A stretch of 64,000 nt of DNA from Eutypa lata (taxonomy: Eukaryota > Ascomycota > Sordariomycetes > Xylariales > Diatrypaceae): the NCBI GenBank assembly GCA_022661535.1, contig JAKULF010000005.1, positions 4,402,001 through 4,466,000 of the forward strand, written 5' to 3'. A program made the position numbers and the translations under genes. The notes under the pieces were generated by a model. That model saw nothing but the letters and a program-made list of their open reading frames with translations, was not told where the DNA came from and did not search any database. Of the stretch, positions 23,565 to 34,434 are shown piece by piece. Position 1 is the first letter of the stretch, and the number at the start of each line of letters is the position of its first letter.

Positions 23565-25532
23565 TCATAAGACCGAACAATTCAACGACGTCCTGGAAAA
23601 GAAATAGATAAGTCCGTCAGAGCGAGATCCTTAAAAACGTTGGTTTTCCTCTTAGCTTTATATCTCTCGGGTAGATATAAGTGGTGCTGTGCCCTGTCGG
23701 GGTGGGGTGGGATGGGGACCCGGAGAAAACGATGTGGTCTCTGTGGGCAAAAAGGGTGCCCTTTAGGGGGTTGGAGGTCGTGAAGGTACTGACCATCTGC
23801 TAGACTCCCACTCAATGATCCATCCGCAACATATCTTCATCCTCTGTCGGACGCTCGTGGTGCTCAGTAGCTTGTACTTCTCCTTGTCCCTGACCGGCAG
23901 GAGACTAGCGAACCACCAAGGGAACAGCAGTGGGCTCGACGGACATTCACCATATATATCGATTATCCTTGGCAAAAGCCATGAGACGCTTCGTGCCCTC
24001 ATCCTTGCCACGAAATCGATGACGTAATCCACTAGTTCTTGCGTCGACATCACGTCTAGGTCCTCAAGCGAAATCGGTGCTACCAGGGAACGAGGTGATG
24101 CTGATTGCCCAGAGTCTGTGGGTGCTGTCTCTGTCTCTGGAACCTCTGGATGCACAGCAAAATTCTGAATGCCATGGACTCGCATTGTCTCAGATGCCTC
24201 GATGGCTTCTTCCTCCGCTACACTAATATCGTCAATCTTCTCGATGTTAGCGACGACATAGCCATCCAGGTATCCGTGTCGAGTCACACGAAAGCGTGAT
24301 ACACCACGTGTTTCTATGAGACTTCTGCCGTCTGGAAAATATTCGATGTTGATGATGCGCAGCAGCGTTCCATATTCGGCGAAGTCGGGTCCGTCGGGGT
24401 TTGGTGACTGGCGTGGGAGTACCATGCCGAAGGTCCGATTGCCCTCCATTGCCCGCCGGAGCATGAGACGGTAGCGGGGTTCGAAGACATGGAGAAATGT
24501 TGGCATATGTGGGAAGGCTAAGGTACAGACAAATATTGGGATATCGAATCCACTGTTGTTAGCCTGTTGCTCTAGCCTGTAAGCCTGTTCACGGAGGACC
24601 ACTAACTCGGCCCAAAAGCCGTTAATGAGTTGTACCAGGCGTTCATTCGATGGCAGCCCATTCGCCGCCGCCTGTGGTTGTATCGACAGACTGCGCCTGC
24701 AAATTGGACACAGATCCGAGTGATCCAGCATCCGTTGAACGCAAGGTCTACAAAATGTATGACCGCACGTTGTGGTCATCGGGTCGAGAAAGATGGCATA
24801 ACAGACCTGGCAATCGACCTCAGATCTCGCTGATTCTTTTAACTTCGCAAGCAGAACATTATCAAATTGATCTGCTGCATCACTCGCACTGACTGATGCG
24901 TAGGAGACCTCAGCACTGTACTTCAATTTGCCGAGCTCTGCCATTGTGTAGGTTGCAACTATACGGCTACCCTTCAGCACAACCGATTCCGGCTCCTTCT
25001 CCGCCAAGGAAGAAACCCCGGCGACCCTCCATGGGTCCCGCACCGCGATATGTGTCGACGTAGCGGAAGCCGCTGTCACATCTCGGTCTTGCTCGATCGC
25101 TCCCCTGATGATCGCTAATACCTTGTTTAGTGTAACGTCGATACCGCAATCACCAATGGCATGCTCCTTTTTGCAGTCCGCAAAAGGACACCCGAACCCT
25201 TGAAGTCTACCAGCCGTTGCCGGCCATGAGATGTTGGTCCTGACATGGGTTTGAGGCACACAACGCTTGCACAAGCTATGTCCACAGGGCAACGTGGTCG
25301 GCTCCTGGAGAATATTGGAGCATACTGGACACTGGACAAGCCTGACGATCTGCCGGGCATCCTTATCGGCACTGAGGAGTAGTTTGGCGGGTGACGATAA
25401 CTCCCCGATCCCAGTGGGATTGGGAACCGACGTGTCGTCGCTCTCAGAATGCGATTGAGGAATCGTATTGCCAGAAGGCGTTGAGGGGTTGTGTATCCCC
25501 GATGAGGCTATATGCGTATGAAGGGAGGACAT
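23565..25532 (-). CDS. CrgA-like protein: two RING-type zinc fingers plus LON substrate-binding domain
   Basis: A probable E3 ubiquitin ligase of the LONRF/CrgA group; in Mucor, CrgA represses light-induced carotenogenesis. I join exon 25532-23794 to a 28-base exon 23592-23565 across a 201-base intron, giving 588 aa. The donor GTCAGT is weak, but the acceptor is strong (CTGAC branch site, then a TTCTTTTCCAG tract). The first finger starts near residue 67 (CPVC, CGHSLCKRC) and is stretched by an insert before its last CPFADC pair. The second, compact RING is near residues 239-278 (CQVC, CGHTFCRPC, CPIC). The LON domain (Lon N-terminal type, no ATPase or protease) starts near residue 322 with FVCTLAFPHMPTFLHVFEPRY. 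The spliced end reads NCSVL, a CaaX box with Leu last, the type used by geranylgeranyltransferase I. Without splicing the protein would end in SRPPTP and lose this motif. An isoprenylation motif has been described for Mucor CrgA, which supports the splice. Confidence 0.88.
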
Positions 25533-27784
25533 GAAACCCTTTCACAACTGGTTGTATAAATATATATTGAAAGATCTATCCGTCATCCAAAACAATCTGA
25601 TCTCCAATGACACCTAAGAAGGCGGAATATAAATATATTTACAATTGCATACTAGGATATATAGTCTTGCATGCATGCATGGAAAAACATCGAAGGGATT
25701 AAGGGGATTCCAAAGTTGAAGAGCTATGGTAATGTCAATGGAGCCAGTATTATATGCAAAAAGAATGGGGAGCTGGCATTAAATCTTCCGTATATGCTGA
25801 TTTATGCGCCGGCGTCGTGAGGCCTACCTGTTAGGGCATAGCAGTCTTACGGTATATACAACTAGTATGTACGGCGAATGGACATCAAATGATGATGTAG
25901 GAGAAGAGAGGGAGGAGGAGAGGGTAAGGAGGCTTAAGATGCCTAATAGCGCTCTTCAAAGCCGCTTGTTAATTCAATAAGAGAATGTTATATGCGGCTT
26001 GGGTCGTCCGGCAGTGATTAAAGATGTAGAAGTCATCATACATTTTGGCATCGGTCGATAGAATGCTTGTACCGGCCGATAAGCGCCTTTCTATGCGTAA
26101 AAGGGGTTTAGTGTGGGAAGAAGACCCGGGTTGGCAAAGAAGGGGCACGGACAAACATGAAAGTCCTGACGTCGTAGAAGTACCTCGACCAAACGGGTCC
26201 TTTAAAGACGACAACTACCTCTTATGATTGTTGATTGGATAATAAATAGTTATATGGTATGATGATCTCGATGAGACGATCTTACTCGTCAGCTCATAAG
26301 TAAGTACATATGGTATGCAGAACCATTGCTTCTCATTGCATGCACTCCATACATATCTAAGTGCTTGAACTGTGGGGCAAGTTGCAGGACCCTTGAACCA
26401 TTAAGTAGGCAAATAGGCAAAGAGACATCATGATTCAGCTCTACACTTTGCTGCCATGTCTCACAGACGGCTTGAAGTTTTAAACAGAAATATGCAATTC
26501 GTTTATATAGAAATTGAAAAATACTTAAGCACTTATTAATAGTTTCATTATCAAGTATCCCTACTTCTCCTTACATCATATACCTATGTGTAGGTGAGGA
26601 CTATGACGTTTACATAAAACGGCATACCATTTATAAGGGTACTACCCAGGTGGAAGTTGTGGGGGACGACATCAAGCCATTCACAGTTATTCATGGGGAA
26701 AGTTTCAGGATTTAGAGTATGTAATACGCTGGGGGGGGAAAATCCGTAGTTACCCCTTTTAAAAGCAAAGAGAGCAAATACAGGCTACATATACGCACAC
26801 AGTTGAGACATGCAGTACACGTGCTTACATTTCACTCTGTCCCCGGGAGTAATACAGCACGATGTCTACCGTACTATCGATCCAAGCTGAGGTAGGATTC
26901 ACTAGTAATCGGCACTAGGCTTACCGGGACTCAGACACAACTATCAATCTCGTTCCGTTGAGGTTCCCTAGTCCTGTCCAATAAGAGATAGCCTGGCTAG
27001 TGTTCTCAAATTGACCTGAAGCTCCAAGGAGACAGACACAGGCATCGAGGGGAGAAAGACTTGATAGTGTTGGCAATACATAAAGTCGAATGGACATTCC
27101 TACCAGACCCATAGGCCTATCATTGAACGTCGTCATATATATGAAGTAGATACGTAGGTTAAGCTGCACCTACCAAGGATCTGATGGGTTAGGGTATATT
27201 GTGACGCCATGCATGCAGAAGACAATCCGACTTATGCATTTACCTAATTGGCTTCTGCGGTTTACTAGTAACCCAGCCTTGAGGAACGGCTAAAAGCTTG
27301 ATGCATGTATAAGGCATGTGAAATGACTCGTGACTTGATCTTCCCCTGGGCTATTTTAGACATAGTTGACCGAGCATAGCGGATATCGCATATAAGACAT
27401 AATAGGTGCAGCTGTTGAAGTCATGCATGCACCTACTTTGAGTGATCAGCAGCCGGCACAGGCGCCATCGTGTGCTTCTAGAAATCTCGGTAGTGTTATT
27501 ATACATTTTTAGGTCCTCCAAGTGTTACAGGTAAACGTGTTAGCGATAGGTTGGGCGGATTCTGTTGATGGTTCTTTCATAGGATGGGGAAGCTAAGTAT
27601 ATATTTCAGCTACTTACTACCTGTCCTACCTATTATTTATGAAGTCGGGGACTAAGATTTTTCCATTAGCTCGGAGGGTTCCCTATATATCGGTAGAACC
27701 TCCCCTTGATTGCTACGAATGTGTGCATGTCCTGGCCGCTTATTAGGTAGGCTAGTAGATCGATTGAATATAAACCCCTTTCTT
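25533..27784. other. Gene-poor region upstream of the CrgA-like gene
   Basis: This stretch holds the promoter of the minus-strand CrgA-like gene at its left end, then AT-rich sequence with no intact gene. A minus-strand frame at 26921-27169 could be a decayed 3' part of the HET gene to its right. That reading is weak and rests on a pattern of the type RLYVLP...ACVCLLG...YWTGLGN. Confidence 0.5.
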
Positions 27785-28370
27785 CTACATTACCGGACAC
27801 GAGAAGATGACTAGGGGGTGGCCAGTCTTCCTTGGACGTGATCCCAACCTTATCTCTGTTTCATAGATCTCTTTCTGATGCTTGAACGCACTTGAGAACA
27901 CCAATACATGAGGACACCCGCCCCTCAATAAGTAGGAGTCTTTCCTAGAGATATAACATGTGGCCTTCATAGTGTCTTCGAGCCCTCCGAATACCTTCTC
28001 TCCCTCGCCGTAGATAAGGGGTATAATCACGCTGAGCATTCCCAGCATATAGTACGCCTCATCTTCTTCCCTTGCCGTAGAACGGCACGACTCCCAGTCC
28101 AGGCGAGATGTTACTGGGTCTTTGAAAACCTCGAACCCTCGACTGAGCCCTTCCTGGGAGACAGTTGGTCAGATATATGATTGTTGGATAGAGCATATCA
28201 TTCAAGCCACACTGTATATAGGATGACGCCTCTCCACGGTGGTTTACTAGGTTTATGAAATGGACGCGATGCTCCCAACTTGGCAGTTGATTCTTTCTGC
28301 CGACCCAGCGGACATTAGTCGACGCAATCGCGGTCTACTGGTCCAGGAGGATGCTAACGCCCGTTATCCC
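27785..28370 (-). pseudogene. Remnant of a HET-domain (heterokaryon incompatibility) gene
   Basis: HET proteins trigger cell death when genetically different hyphae fuse. On the minus strand, an open stretch from about 28170 to 27785 reads REEDEAYYMLGMLSVIIPLI and then YGEGEKVF. This is the diagnostic HET segment, which usually reads REEDxAYxLLGxFxVxMPLLYGEGExAF. Just upstream (about 28370-28264) another frame gives ITGVSILLDQ, an in-frame TAG stop, then NVRWVGRK. That resembles the ITG...RMSWAxRR block that normally precedes it. The N-terminal HET motifs (LSHTW, WIDTCCID, RGWTLQEL) are not found nearby, and downstream coding is lost after about 88 codons. I therefore read it as a broken copy. 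A live gene with several small exons is possible but less likely. Confidence 0.55.
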
Positions 28371-30147
28371 CAGTCTTCTAGTCTCCTAGGCTGATCGCTA
28401 CATGTCTAGATAATATACACAGCTTGCTATAGTCTACGAGCAGAGTCAACAGATCCTCCCAGAGGTCAACTGTCACGAGGGAAGGAAAACATACTTTCTT
28501 GAATGGTGTCATTAGTGGAAGGTCAGAAAGTTGCATATTCAATTCTGCGCTCCTATCTATGTTGGATCACTATAGGAATGATTTCATCCCCCATCTGTGA
28601 AGTGCTACTCACAAAGATTCTGTCATCTTCTAGCTGATATCTATCGCCTCGCCTGATCATCGTCACAAACGCAATGGTCCTGTATACACCTTGACTGTGA
28701 CACCAATGGCATAAATTCTTATGAATACCAGTAGCTACTGAAGACCCAGCCCCTGAGAGTGACTCCCCCCTTTGCTCATACACCTGACTTCAGAGCGCAC
28801 TGTGTTGAATACAACTCCGTCCTCTGATCAACACGAAGTATGTATATCCTTTGATCTCAAATAATATGTCCGCAAACTCGCTCATAGCTGGTAAGGAGCG
28901 CCAAAATCTTCCTTTTTGATTGAGGCGGGGCGTACGTTGCTTGCTTGCTTGCTTGCTTAGTCCATCTTCTAGCCGGCCATCCGTAGGACAAATAGGGGCT
29001 TACGTGAGCTTCGTCTTAATATACGTTGTGGCATAGTAATCCATGATTATCTACGATGAAACCTTACGATATTCTCATCAACTGAAACTTGTGCAGAAAA
29101 AAGGCCTAGATAGAGGCGTAAATGCCGCACTAGAGACCGCATGCCAGAAAAGAATAAATCGTTGGTGATGTGCAACCCGGTCTGTTCCATTCATATACTC
29201 ATACCTAAGCAGCTCGATATATGTCATATAGTACGTAACGCGCATACACACACATTTATTTAGGTACTTTTCCACCATAGATCTACACATTATCGTATCA
29301 TCACCAGGAGGAATATGGAAGGGAAGGGAAGGGAAGGGGTAACAGGGAAAGGAAGAGCGAACAGTACAGTCAAACAAACATACCCGCCCGTTCCCTCTTT
29401 CCCATCACCGCAGTCTCCCCATCCTCACAGAAGTTCCGCGTACATACCATGAAAAAAAGCAGCCCGATTTCGAAATTTTCCTGTGTTCCATTCCCATATT
29501 TTCGTGCCCGTTTACCCATCCATCCATCCAATATCATCATCCCAAGCCGGAAGAAAAATGAACAGGAATAAATAAACCAAATCATAAATCCCTGCGGGGA
29601 ACAAAGTTAGCCCACCCACCCATTCATTCATTCATTCATTCATTCATTCATTCATTCATTCATTCATTCATTCATTCATTCATTCATTCATTCATTTTTT
29701 TCTCACTCATTCCGCTCCATGCGCGGAGTAAATAACATGCCTGGTTCTTTTTTCATCCAACCGAATAAGCCAAACCAAACCAAACCGCTTTTTGTGATAA
29801 GATCAAAACAACATGTTGTTATCCCGAAAACAAAACAGGGGGTGAAGAGGGAGGATGAAGGAACCCTTTTCCTTGAATTTTTGTAACAAACAAGAACGCT
29901 GACTATCCCAAGCCGCTGTACTTGCATCTCGCTTTTTAGTCATTTTTTAAAATATTCGCTCATCTCGGCCGTGAAAGATCCTTCCCATCCCATTTAAAGA
30001 CACCCCAAAACTCCCGTTTCTTTTCTTTCGTTTACCCCCTTTTTTCACCTATTCGCTGCGAGAGAAGCCCAACAACAACAACACACACACTCTCTCCCCC
30101 CCCCCCCAATACGCAACGAGGGAAACGCATGGCACAGCCCACCCGCC
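28371..30147. other. Gene-poor region with simple repeats, INSIG 3' side
   Basis: I see no supported gene. A minus-strand frame of 76 codons at 28553-28783 is protein-like in places (RRGDRYQLEDDRIFVSS) but cannot be assigned. TTGC units (28937-28958), a GGGAA run near 29318-29338 and a long CATT tract lie here. The right end should hold the 3' UTR of the INSIG gene. Confidence 0.5.
29621..29695. repeat. Long (CATT)n microsatellite
   Basis: About 18 near-perfect CATT units ending in a T run, followed by AT-rich DNA. It is non-coding and likely to vary in length between strains. Confidence 0.95.
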
Positions 30148-32012
30148 TTACCTCCCTCCCTTCGCAAACCCATTAGCAGCACCGGACACCGACCCAGACC
30201 TAGGCCGATTACTGCCGTTGTTATTTCTGCTCATGAGCGCCAGCCAGCGACCGATATTCCCGAAGCAGACGCAGCAGCAGAACAGAACGCTGAGCATCCA
30301 GACGGCGGACTCGAGGTGATGTCTCCCACTACCGCTACCGCCAGCATTTGCACCACCCAAGCCACCACCACCGTTAAACAACCGTAGCGGACTATTGTCG
30401 TCATGGTAGGACGAAGATTCGTTAAAGCTTTGCTGCTGCTGCTGTCGGTTCCAGTCCTCCCCGCCGTTATTGAGGAGGTACGCCCACGGGCTGAGGGTGG
30501 TCGCGAAGGGCACCGACGGGGAGGCGAGAGGCGCCATGAAGATGGCGGAGCCGGCGATGCCGACGGCGCCCGCCATCAGCAGGCCGGGGACCGATCGGTC
30601 GATCAGGTACCAGAGGACGGGGTTGACGAGGGCGAGGGTGACGGAGACTTGGGTAGTCGAGTCCCAGGCGAGTTTGCGCTGGAACAAGATATTAGCAACG
30701 GGGGATGATTGAATGAATTAGGATTATTGGAAGGGGGTTCCCTCCCCTCCCCCTGGCCCCCTAAAAAGTACAACAAAAGTTTTGTTCTTTTGTTGGGGGG
30801 GGGTTGAAGAGATTCAGAAAAAACACTTACAATGGCAAACGCAATCCCAGCAAACGCCCCGATCCCCCTAACGGCAAGCGACCAGTCCGGGCCCGGCACA
30901 GCTGCCCCCTCTCCCACCCCCTCCTGCTGTTGCTGCTGCTGCTGTCCCTTCCCCGACAGACCACCACCAACCGACCGTCGTCCCGGCCGCCGCCGTTGCC
31001 GCCGCTGCTGCGGCTGCTCAACCACGACCGCACCTTCATCGTGGAGGCGACCATCACCACCACTGCCACCACCAAACGCGCCTTCCCAAACGCCATCGAA
31101 CCAGGGGAGCAAGCCACCCAGGACGACGCCCGACACGCCCCAGAATGCCATGTACCGCCAGTCGTACGTGCTCGTCGTCGGGGCTCCCATTATGGGTCGG
31201 AACCGGTCCAGCACGCGCGCGACTAAGACCCCGTACAGCACGCCGAGGGCGGATAGCAGGAGGGCGCGCGGTGCGAGGCGGAGGGCGATGGCGGGCAGTG
31301 TGGCTACGGAAGATAATAATGGCGGCGGTTGCTGCTGCTGCTGTTGTAATGTATGCGGTCGTGCTTGCATGAGCAACGAAGCCCTTCTGCGCCCCATGAC
31401 CTCCGCGGCGTGCAGGGAGGATCTCCGCCGTCGGCGCATCTCCCTCTCGCCCTCCGTCTCGTCGTCATCGGCATCCTCATCGTCGCTGCTGAGCGCGTCT
31501 TCCTCGTCGCCATCCTCGATATCGTGCAGCCGGGCGGGCGTCTCGGCCCCGGTGCCCCAGGGCGTGCCGGTCCCGCCGTCTTTACCGTCGGAGAGGAGCG
31601 AGGACATGCGGTCCTGGCCGTACGTCGTCGGCGTGTAGATGCCCATGAGCGTCGAGCTCGTCAGGTTCAGGATCGACTGGGCGCGGCTTATGGAGGACGA
31701 GGCATTACCACCGCCGGCCCCGGGGCCGGCGTCCGAGCCCGGCGTCGCGAGAGCCACATTACTGCTGCTGCTGCGGTTTATGCTGGGATCGTGGAGTAGA
31801 CGCGAGTTCAGGGATTCGAGGTTCAGGGCGAGCGGGGGGTTGCTGCGGTTGCTGGGGCGCAGGGGGCTCGGAGGTGACGATGGAGAGGAGGACCCCTCGT
31901 CGTCGTTGTTGGCTTCTTCTCCCGGGGGCGTAGGTTCCCGGATGTTGAGGTTGAAGGGGCGCCGGGGGATGGGCCGGAGTATGGGCGGACCGTCGTCGGG
32001 CGTGTCTGACAT
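30148..32012 (-). CDS. INSIG-domain protein (insulin-induced gene family)
   Basis: An ER membrane protein of the Insig family. In other organisms Insig regulates sterol synthesis by binding HMG-CoA reductase or the SREBP/SCAP system. I join exons 32012-30831 and 30678-30148 across an intron at 30679-30830 (GTAAGT/CAG, phase 0), giving 570 aa. The long cytosolic N-terminus is disordered: Pro/Ser/Gly-rich, then an acidic run, an Arg run and a polyGln stretch. The Insig fold begins near LALRL/LAPRALLLSALGVLYGVLVARVLDRF, continues with RYMAFWGVSGVVLGGLLPWFD and AVRGIGAFAGIAFAIV, and ends in exon 2 with RKLAWDSTTQVSVTLALVNP, LWYLIDRS and CVCFGNIGRW. A glycine/serine-rich insert interrupts the domain. 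An upstream in-frame ATG at 32081 would add 23 residues. I prefer 32012 because MSDTPDDGPPILRPIPRRP resembles the usual fungal start. A GGTAAGG donor-like site overlaps the stop, so a further small 3' exon cannot be excluded. Confidence 0.87.
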
Positions 32013-32475
32013 GGCGGAGGCGGGAGGAAGGTGGGAGGAGCTTGTCAGACGGTTTTTTGGAGCTGTCGTGTTATGTGACACACGACTCGGTGATCGGAGA
32101 AGCGAGGTGGGATATGCCTGGCGAATGGAGATGTTTGGTTTGGTTTCTCTACTACCTAGTTACGCCTGGGACCTGAAAGTCTTTATTGGCACATGTGAGG
32201 ATGGAATATTCAGGGAGAGGTGCCGCGAAGAAAAAGCAAATTATGTCGGTAGAAAAATAGATGAAATGGATGAATTGTGATTTAGAGATATCTAGCAAGT
32301 CCCGAGCCCGACGACGACTCAGCCTGTCACATGCGGACTTGGACACCAACTAGGTAGTTACTGCTTGAAACAATGGCTGCTGCTTGCTTTCGCTGTCGAT
32401 CAGAGTCTAATCACCACCACACACATTGACGTTTCGCACATGAGAGGAAAGTCTATGTCTCGGATGGTTGCATGC

Positions 32476-32524
32476 GCTAGGTGCTAGGTGCTAGGTGCTA
32501 GGTGCTAGGTGCTAGGTGCTAGGT
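32476..32524. repeat. Perfect heptamer tandem array (GCTAGGT)x7
   Basis: Seven exact head-to-tail copies of GCTAGGT (49 bases). The unit contains the CTAGGT word that is scattered through the non-coding DNA of this window. Confidence 0.95.
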
Positions 32525-33286
32525 AAGCCAAAGCCCATAAGACCCTATATATAGATATATATCTATAAGCGTGTAAGATATACGATTCTCTGCTCGGTGA
32601 AATCGAAAGGTATTCTATTCTGCCTGACGCCAGAACCGGGAATCAGACGGACGGGGTTTGACAGGTAATATGGGTGGGCGGTTCATGGAACGATGATGGG
32701 TCTGACTTATGCTTATGGTTATGTATACCTAATGTAATAGACAAAGAAAGCCCGCCGGAAATAATTTGAATTACCAATTAACTAGTGAGCAGGAAAACAT
32801 AGACAATGTCTAGGATATATACAAGATGTGTATTTGTGTAGGATGTACGTGTGTGTAACTATGCATGTGTGTGGGTGTGTATATCGTTGACCTATGTATG
32901 CAGCTGCATTGCATGGAAAGCCAATAATCGCATAATGCTATGAATGGGGAGCTTTGAGCGAGTAATACTTCACATATGACCTTCCTCTGATTGGTTTCCC
33001 CAACAGAATAATAAATAAAAATGCGGGCATGCTTGCCCTCGGATTCACGCGGATGAGGGAAACATCCCTGCTAATTAAAAAGGAGATGCATATGCGCCAA
33101 TGGCATCTCTCGTATATACCGGTACTACATCTTGACCTAGGTACTTACATACATGCACATGTTCCTTGAGGTGTGTTGCGCTGCAGACCGTCATGTCTCT
33201 TGAGAGGCGGGAACTTCGGGCCTATAGAGAAGGAGGAGAGATTGAAGAACAGAGAAGCAAACGCGGCCGATGCTACAGGTCACGCC

Positions 33287-33313
33287 GTATGTATGTATGT
33301 ATGTATGTATGTA
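33287..33313. repeat. (GTAT)n microsatellite
   Basis: Nearly seven GTAT units in intergenic DNA. Confidence 0.9.
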
Positions 33314-34434
33314 GTAGGATCGGGAGGCATCTCGCTGATCATCCTTTCCTAGGTTTTAATTGATCGAGAGTACGGAGCAAGAGAGGAAGAGGAGAAACAT
33401 CTCCAAATGGGGGATCACATGCCAGGAGACAAGAGAATCGACCACTCCCGGCTGTAACCTTAGAGTTTTACTAGGTAGTTGTAGACTGCAGTTGCCTGGC
33501 CTGTTAACCCCACAATGGGGATATCCCGACGATGCCCTACCTTGCTTCACCTGCAGTATGATGTCGTCCTAGGTATTCCCATTAATTGTTGGGTTTAGTT
33601 TAGCAAGAAGTCAGCCGATGACAGATTAGACGAAGTACATAACTATGTTTCGAATGAAAAACAAACATAAATGTCCAACCGCCGTTTTCACAGCTGACCG
33701 TTCATGCTATAATTGTAACCAGCTGACGCTTGTAATTGTAATTATGTATGTATGCACGCACAAGCCCTTTTACGCAACAAGTGACAACACAACACAACGA
33801 TCGATGAGATGGATGATGAGGGGCTGGGGGGCTCTTTGCTGTTCCGTCACTCAGGCTGTCAGGGACACTCTTGACTAGCGTTTAGCGCTGGGAACTGTCT
33901 TGTGACTACTAACAAAATTACAGCGAGTAAAGATCATCACCGTTGCCATTCAGCATTAATGTCATTGACACACCGTCTCGGGCGCCCTTACCGTAGCGCC
34001 TAGGTTTGTCGCTTTCTATACGCATACGTCGTACTCGTCATTTATTTTAGGTAGGTAGGTCTGTTGGTTTGGGCCGGTAGGAAACTAACGAGGTAGCTAA
34101 GAAACCGCCAAATCGTATTTTGGTCTTTGGTTCTTTATTAAAATAAAAAATAATAATTAGCCGGTGCCACGACAGCTACGGGCCGATCATAGAAGAATAA
34201 TCACAGCCTATATTAGGTCCCTTACATTCCATGTCTTGCATCAAGTTTTCAATATAGCTTAACTTTTAAGTATGTATGTAAATGTTTGGAGTATATCTTC
34301 TCAGTCTTTTATAGTTACCTACGATAATACGTAGAATTGTTCTAAGTAGAAGGTATAGCTGTAAAATATGACAATCGAGGAATTTCTCTTGCTACCATCT
34401 AGAGAAATCTTTCAATATTATCTACCATACGTAT

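Larger units (their letters stand above)
32013..34434. other. Intergenic region (INSIG promoter side, Mak11 3' side)
   Basis: 2.4 kb with the promoter of the minus-strand INSIG gene at its left end and the 3' flank of the Mak11 gene at its right end. It contains a perfect heptamer array, a GTAT microsatellite and TAGGTAGGTAGG-like words near 34050. I see no supported gene. Confidence 0.65.

Noticed and set aside
28553..28783. A 76-codon minus-strand frame with RRGDRYQLEDDRIFVSS.
   Set aside because: It looks partly protein-like and might be another relic, but I could not match it to any family. Noted only in the intergenic entry.
30804..31799. Several plus-strand frames over the INSIG gene, some longer than 250 codons.
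   Set aside because: They are antisense to a GC-rich coding exon with clear INSIG motifs. Arg/Pro/Ser-rich shadow frames are expected.
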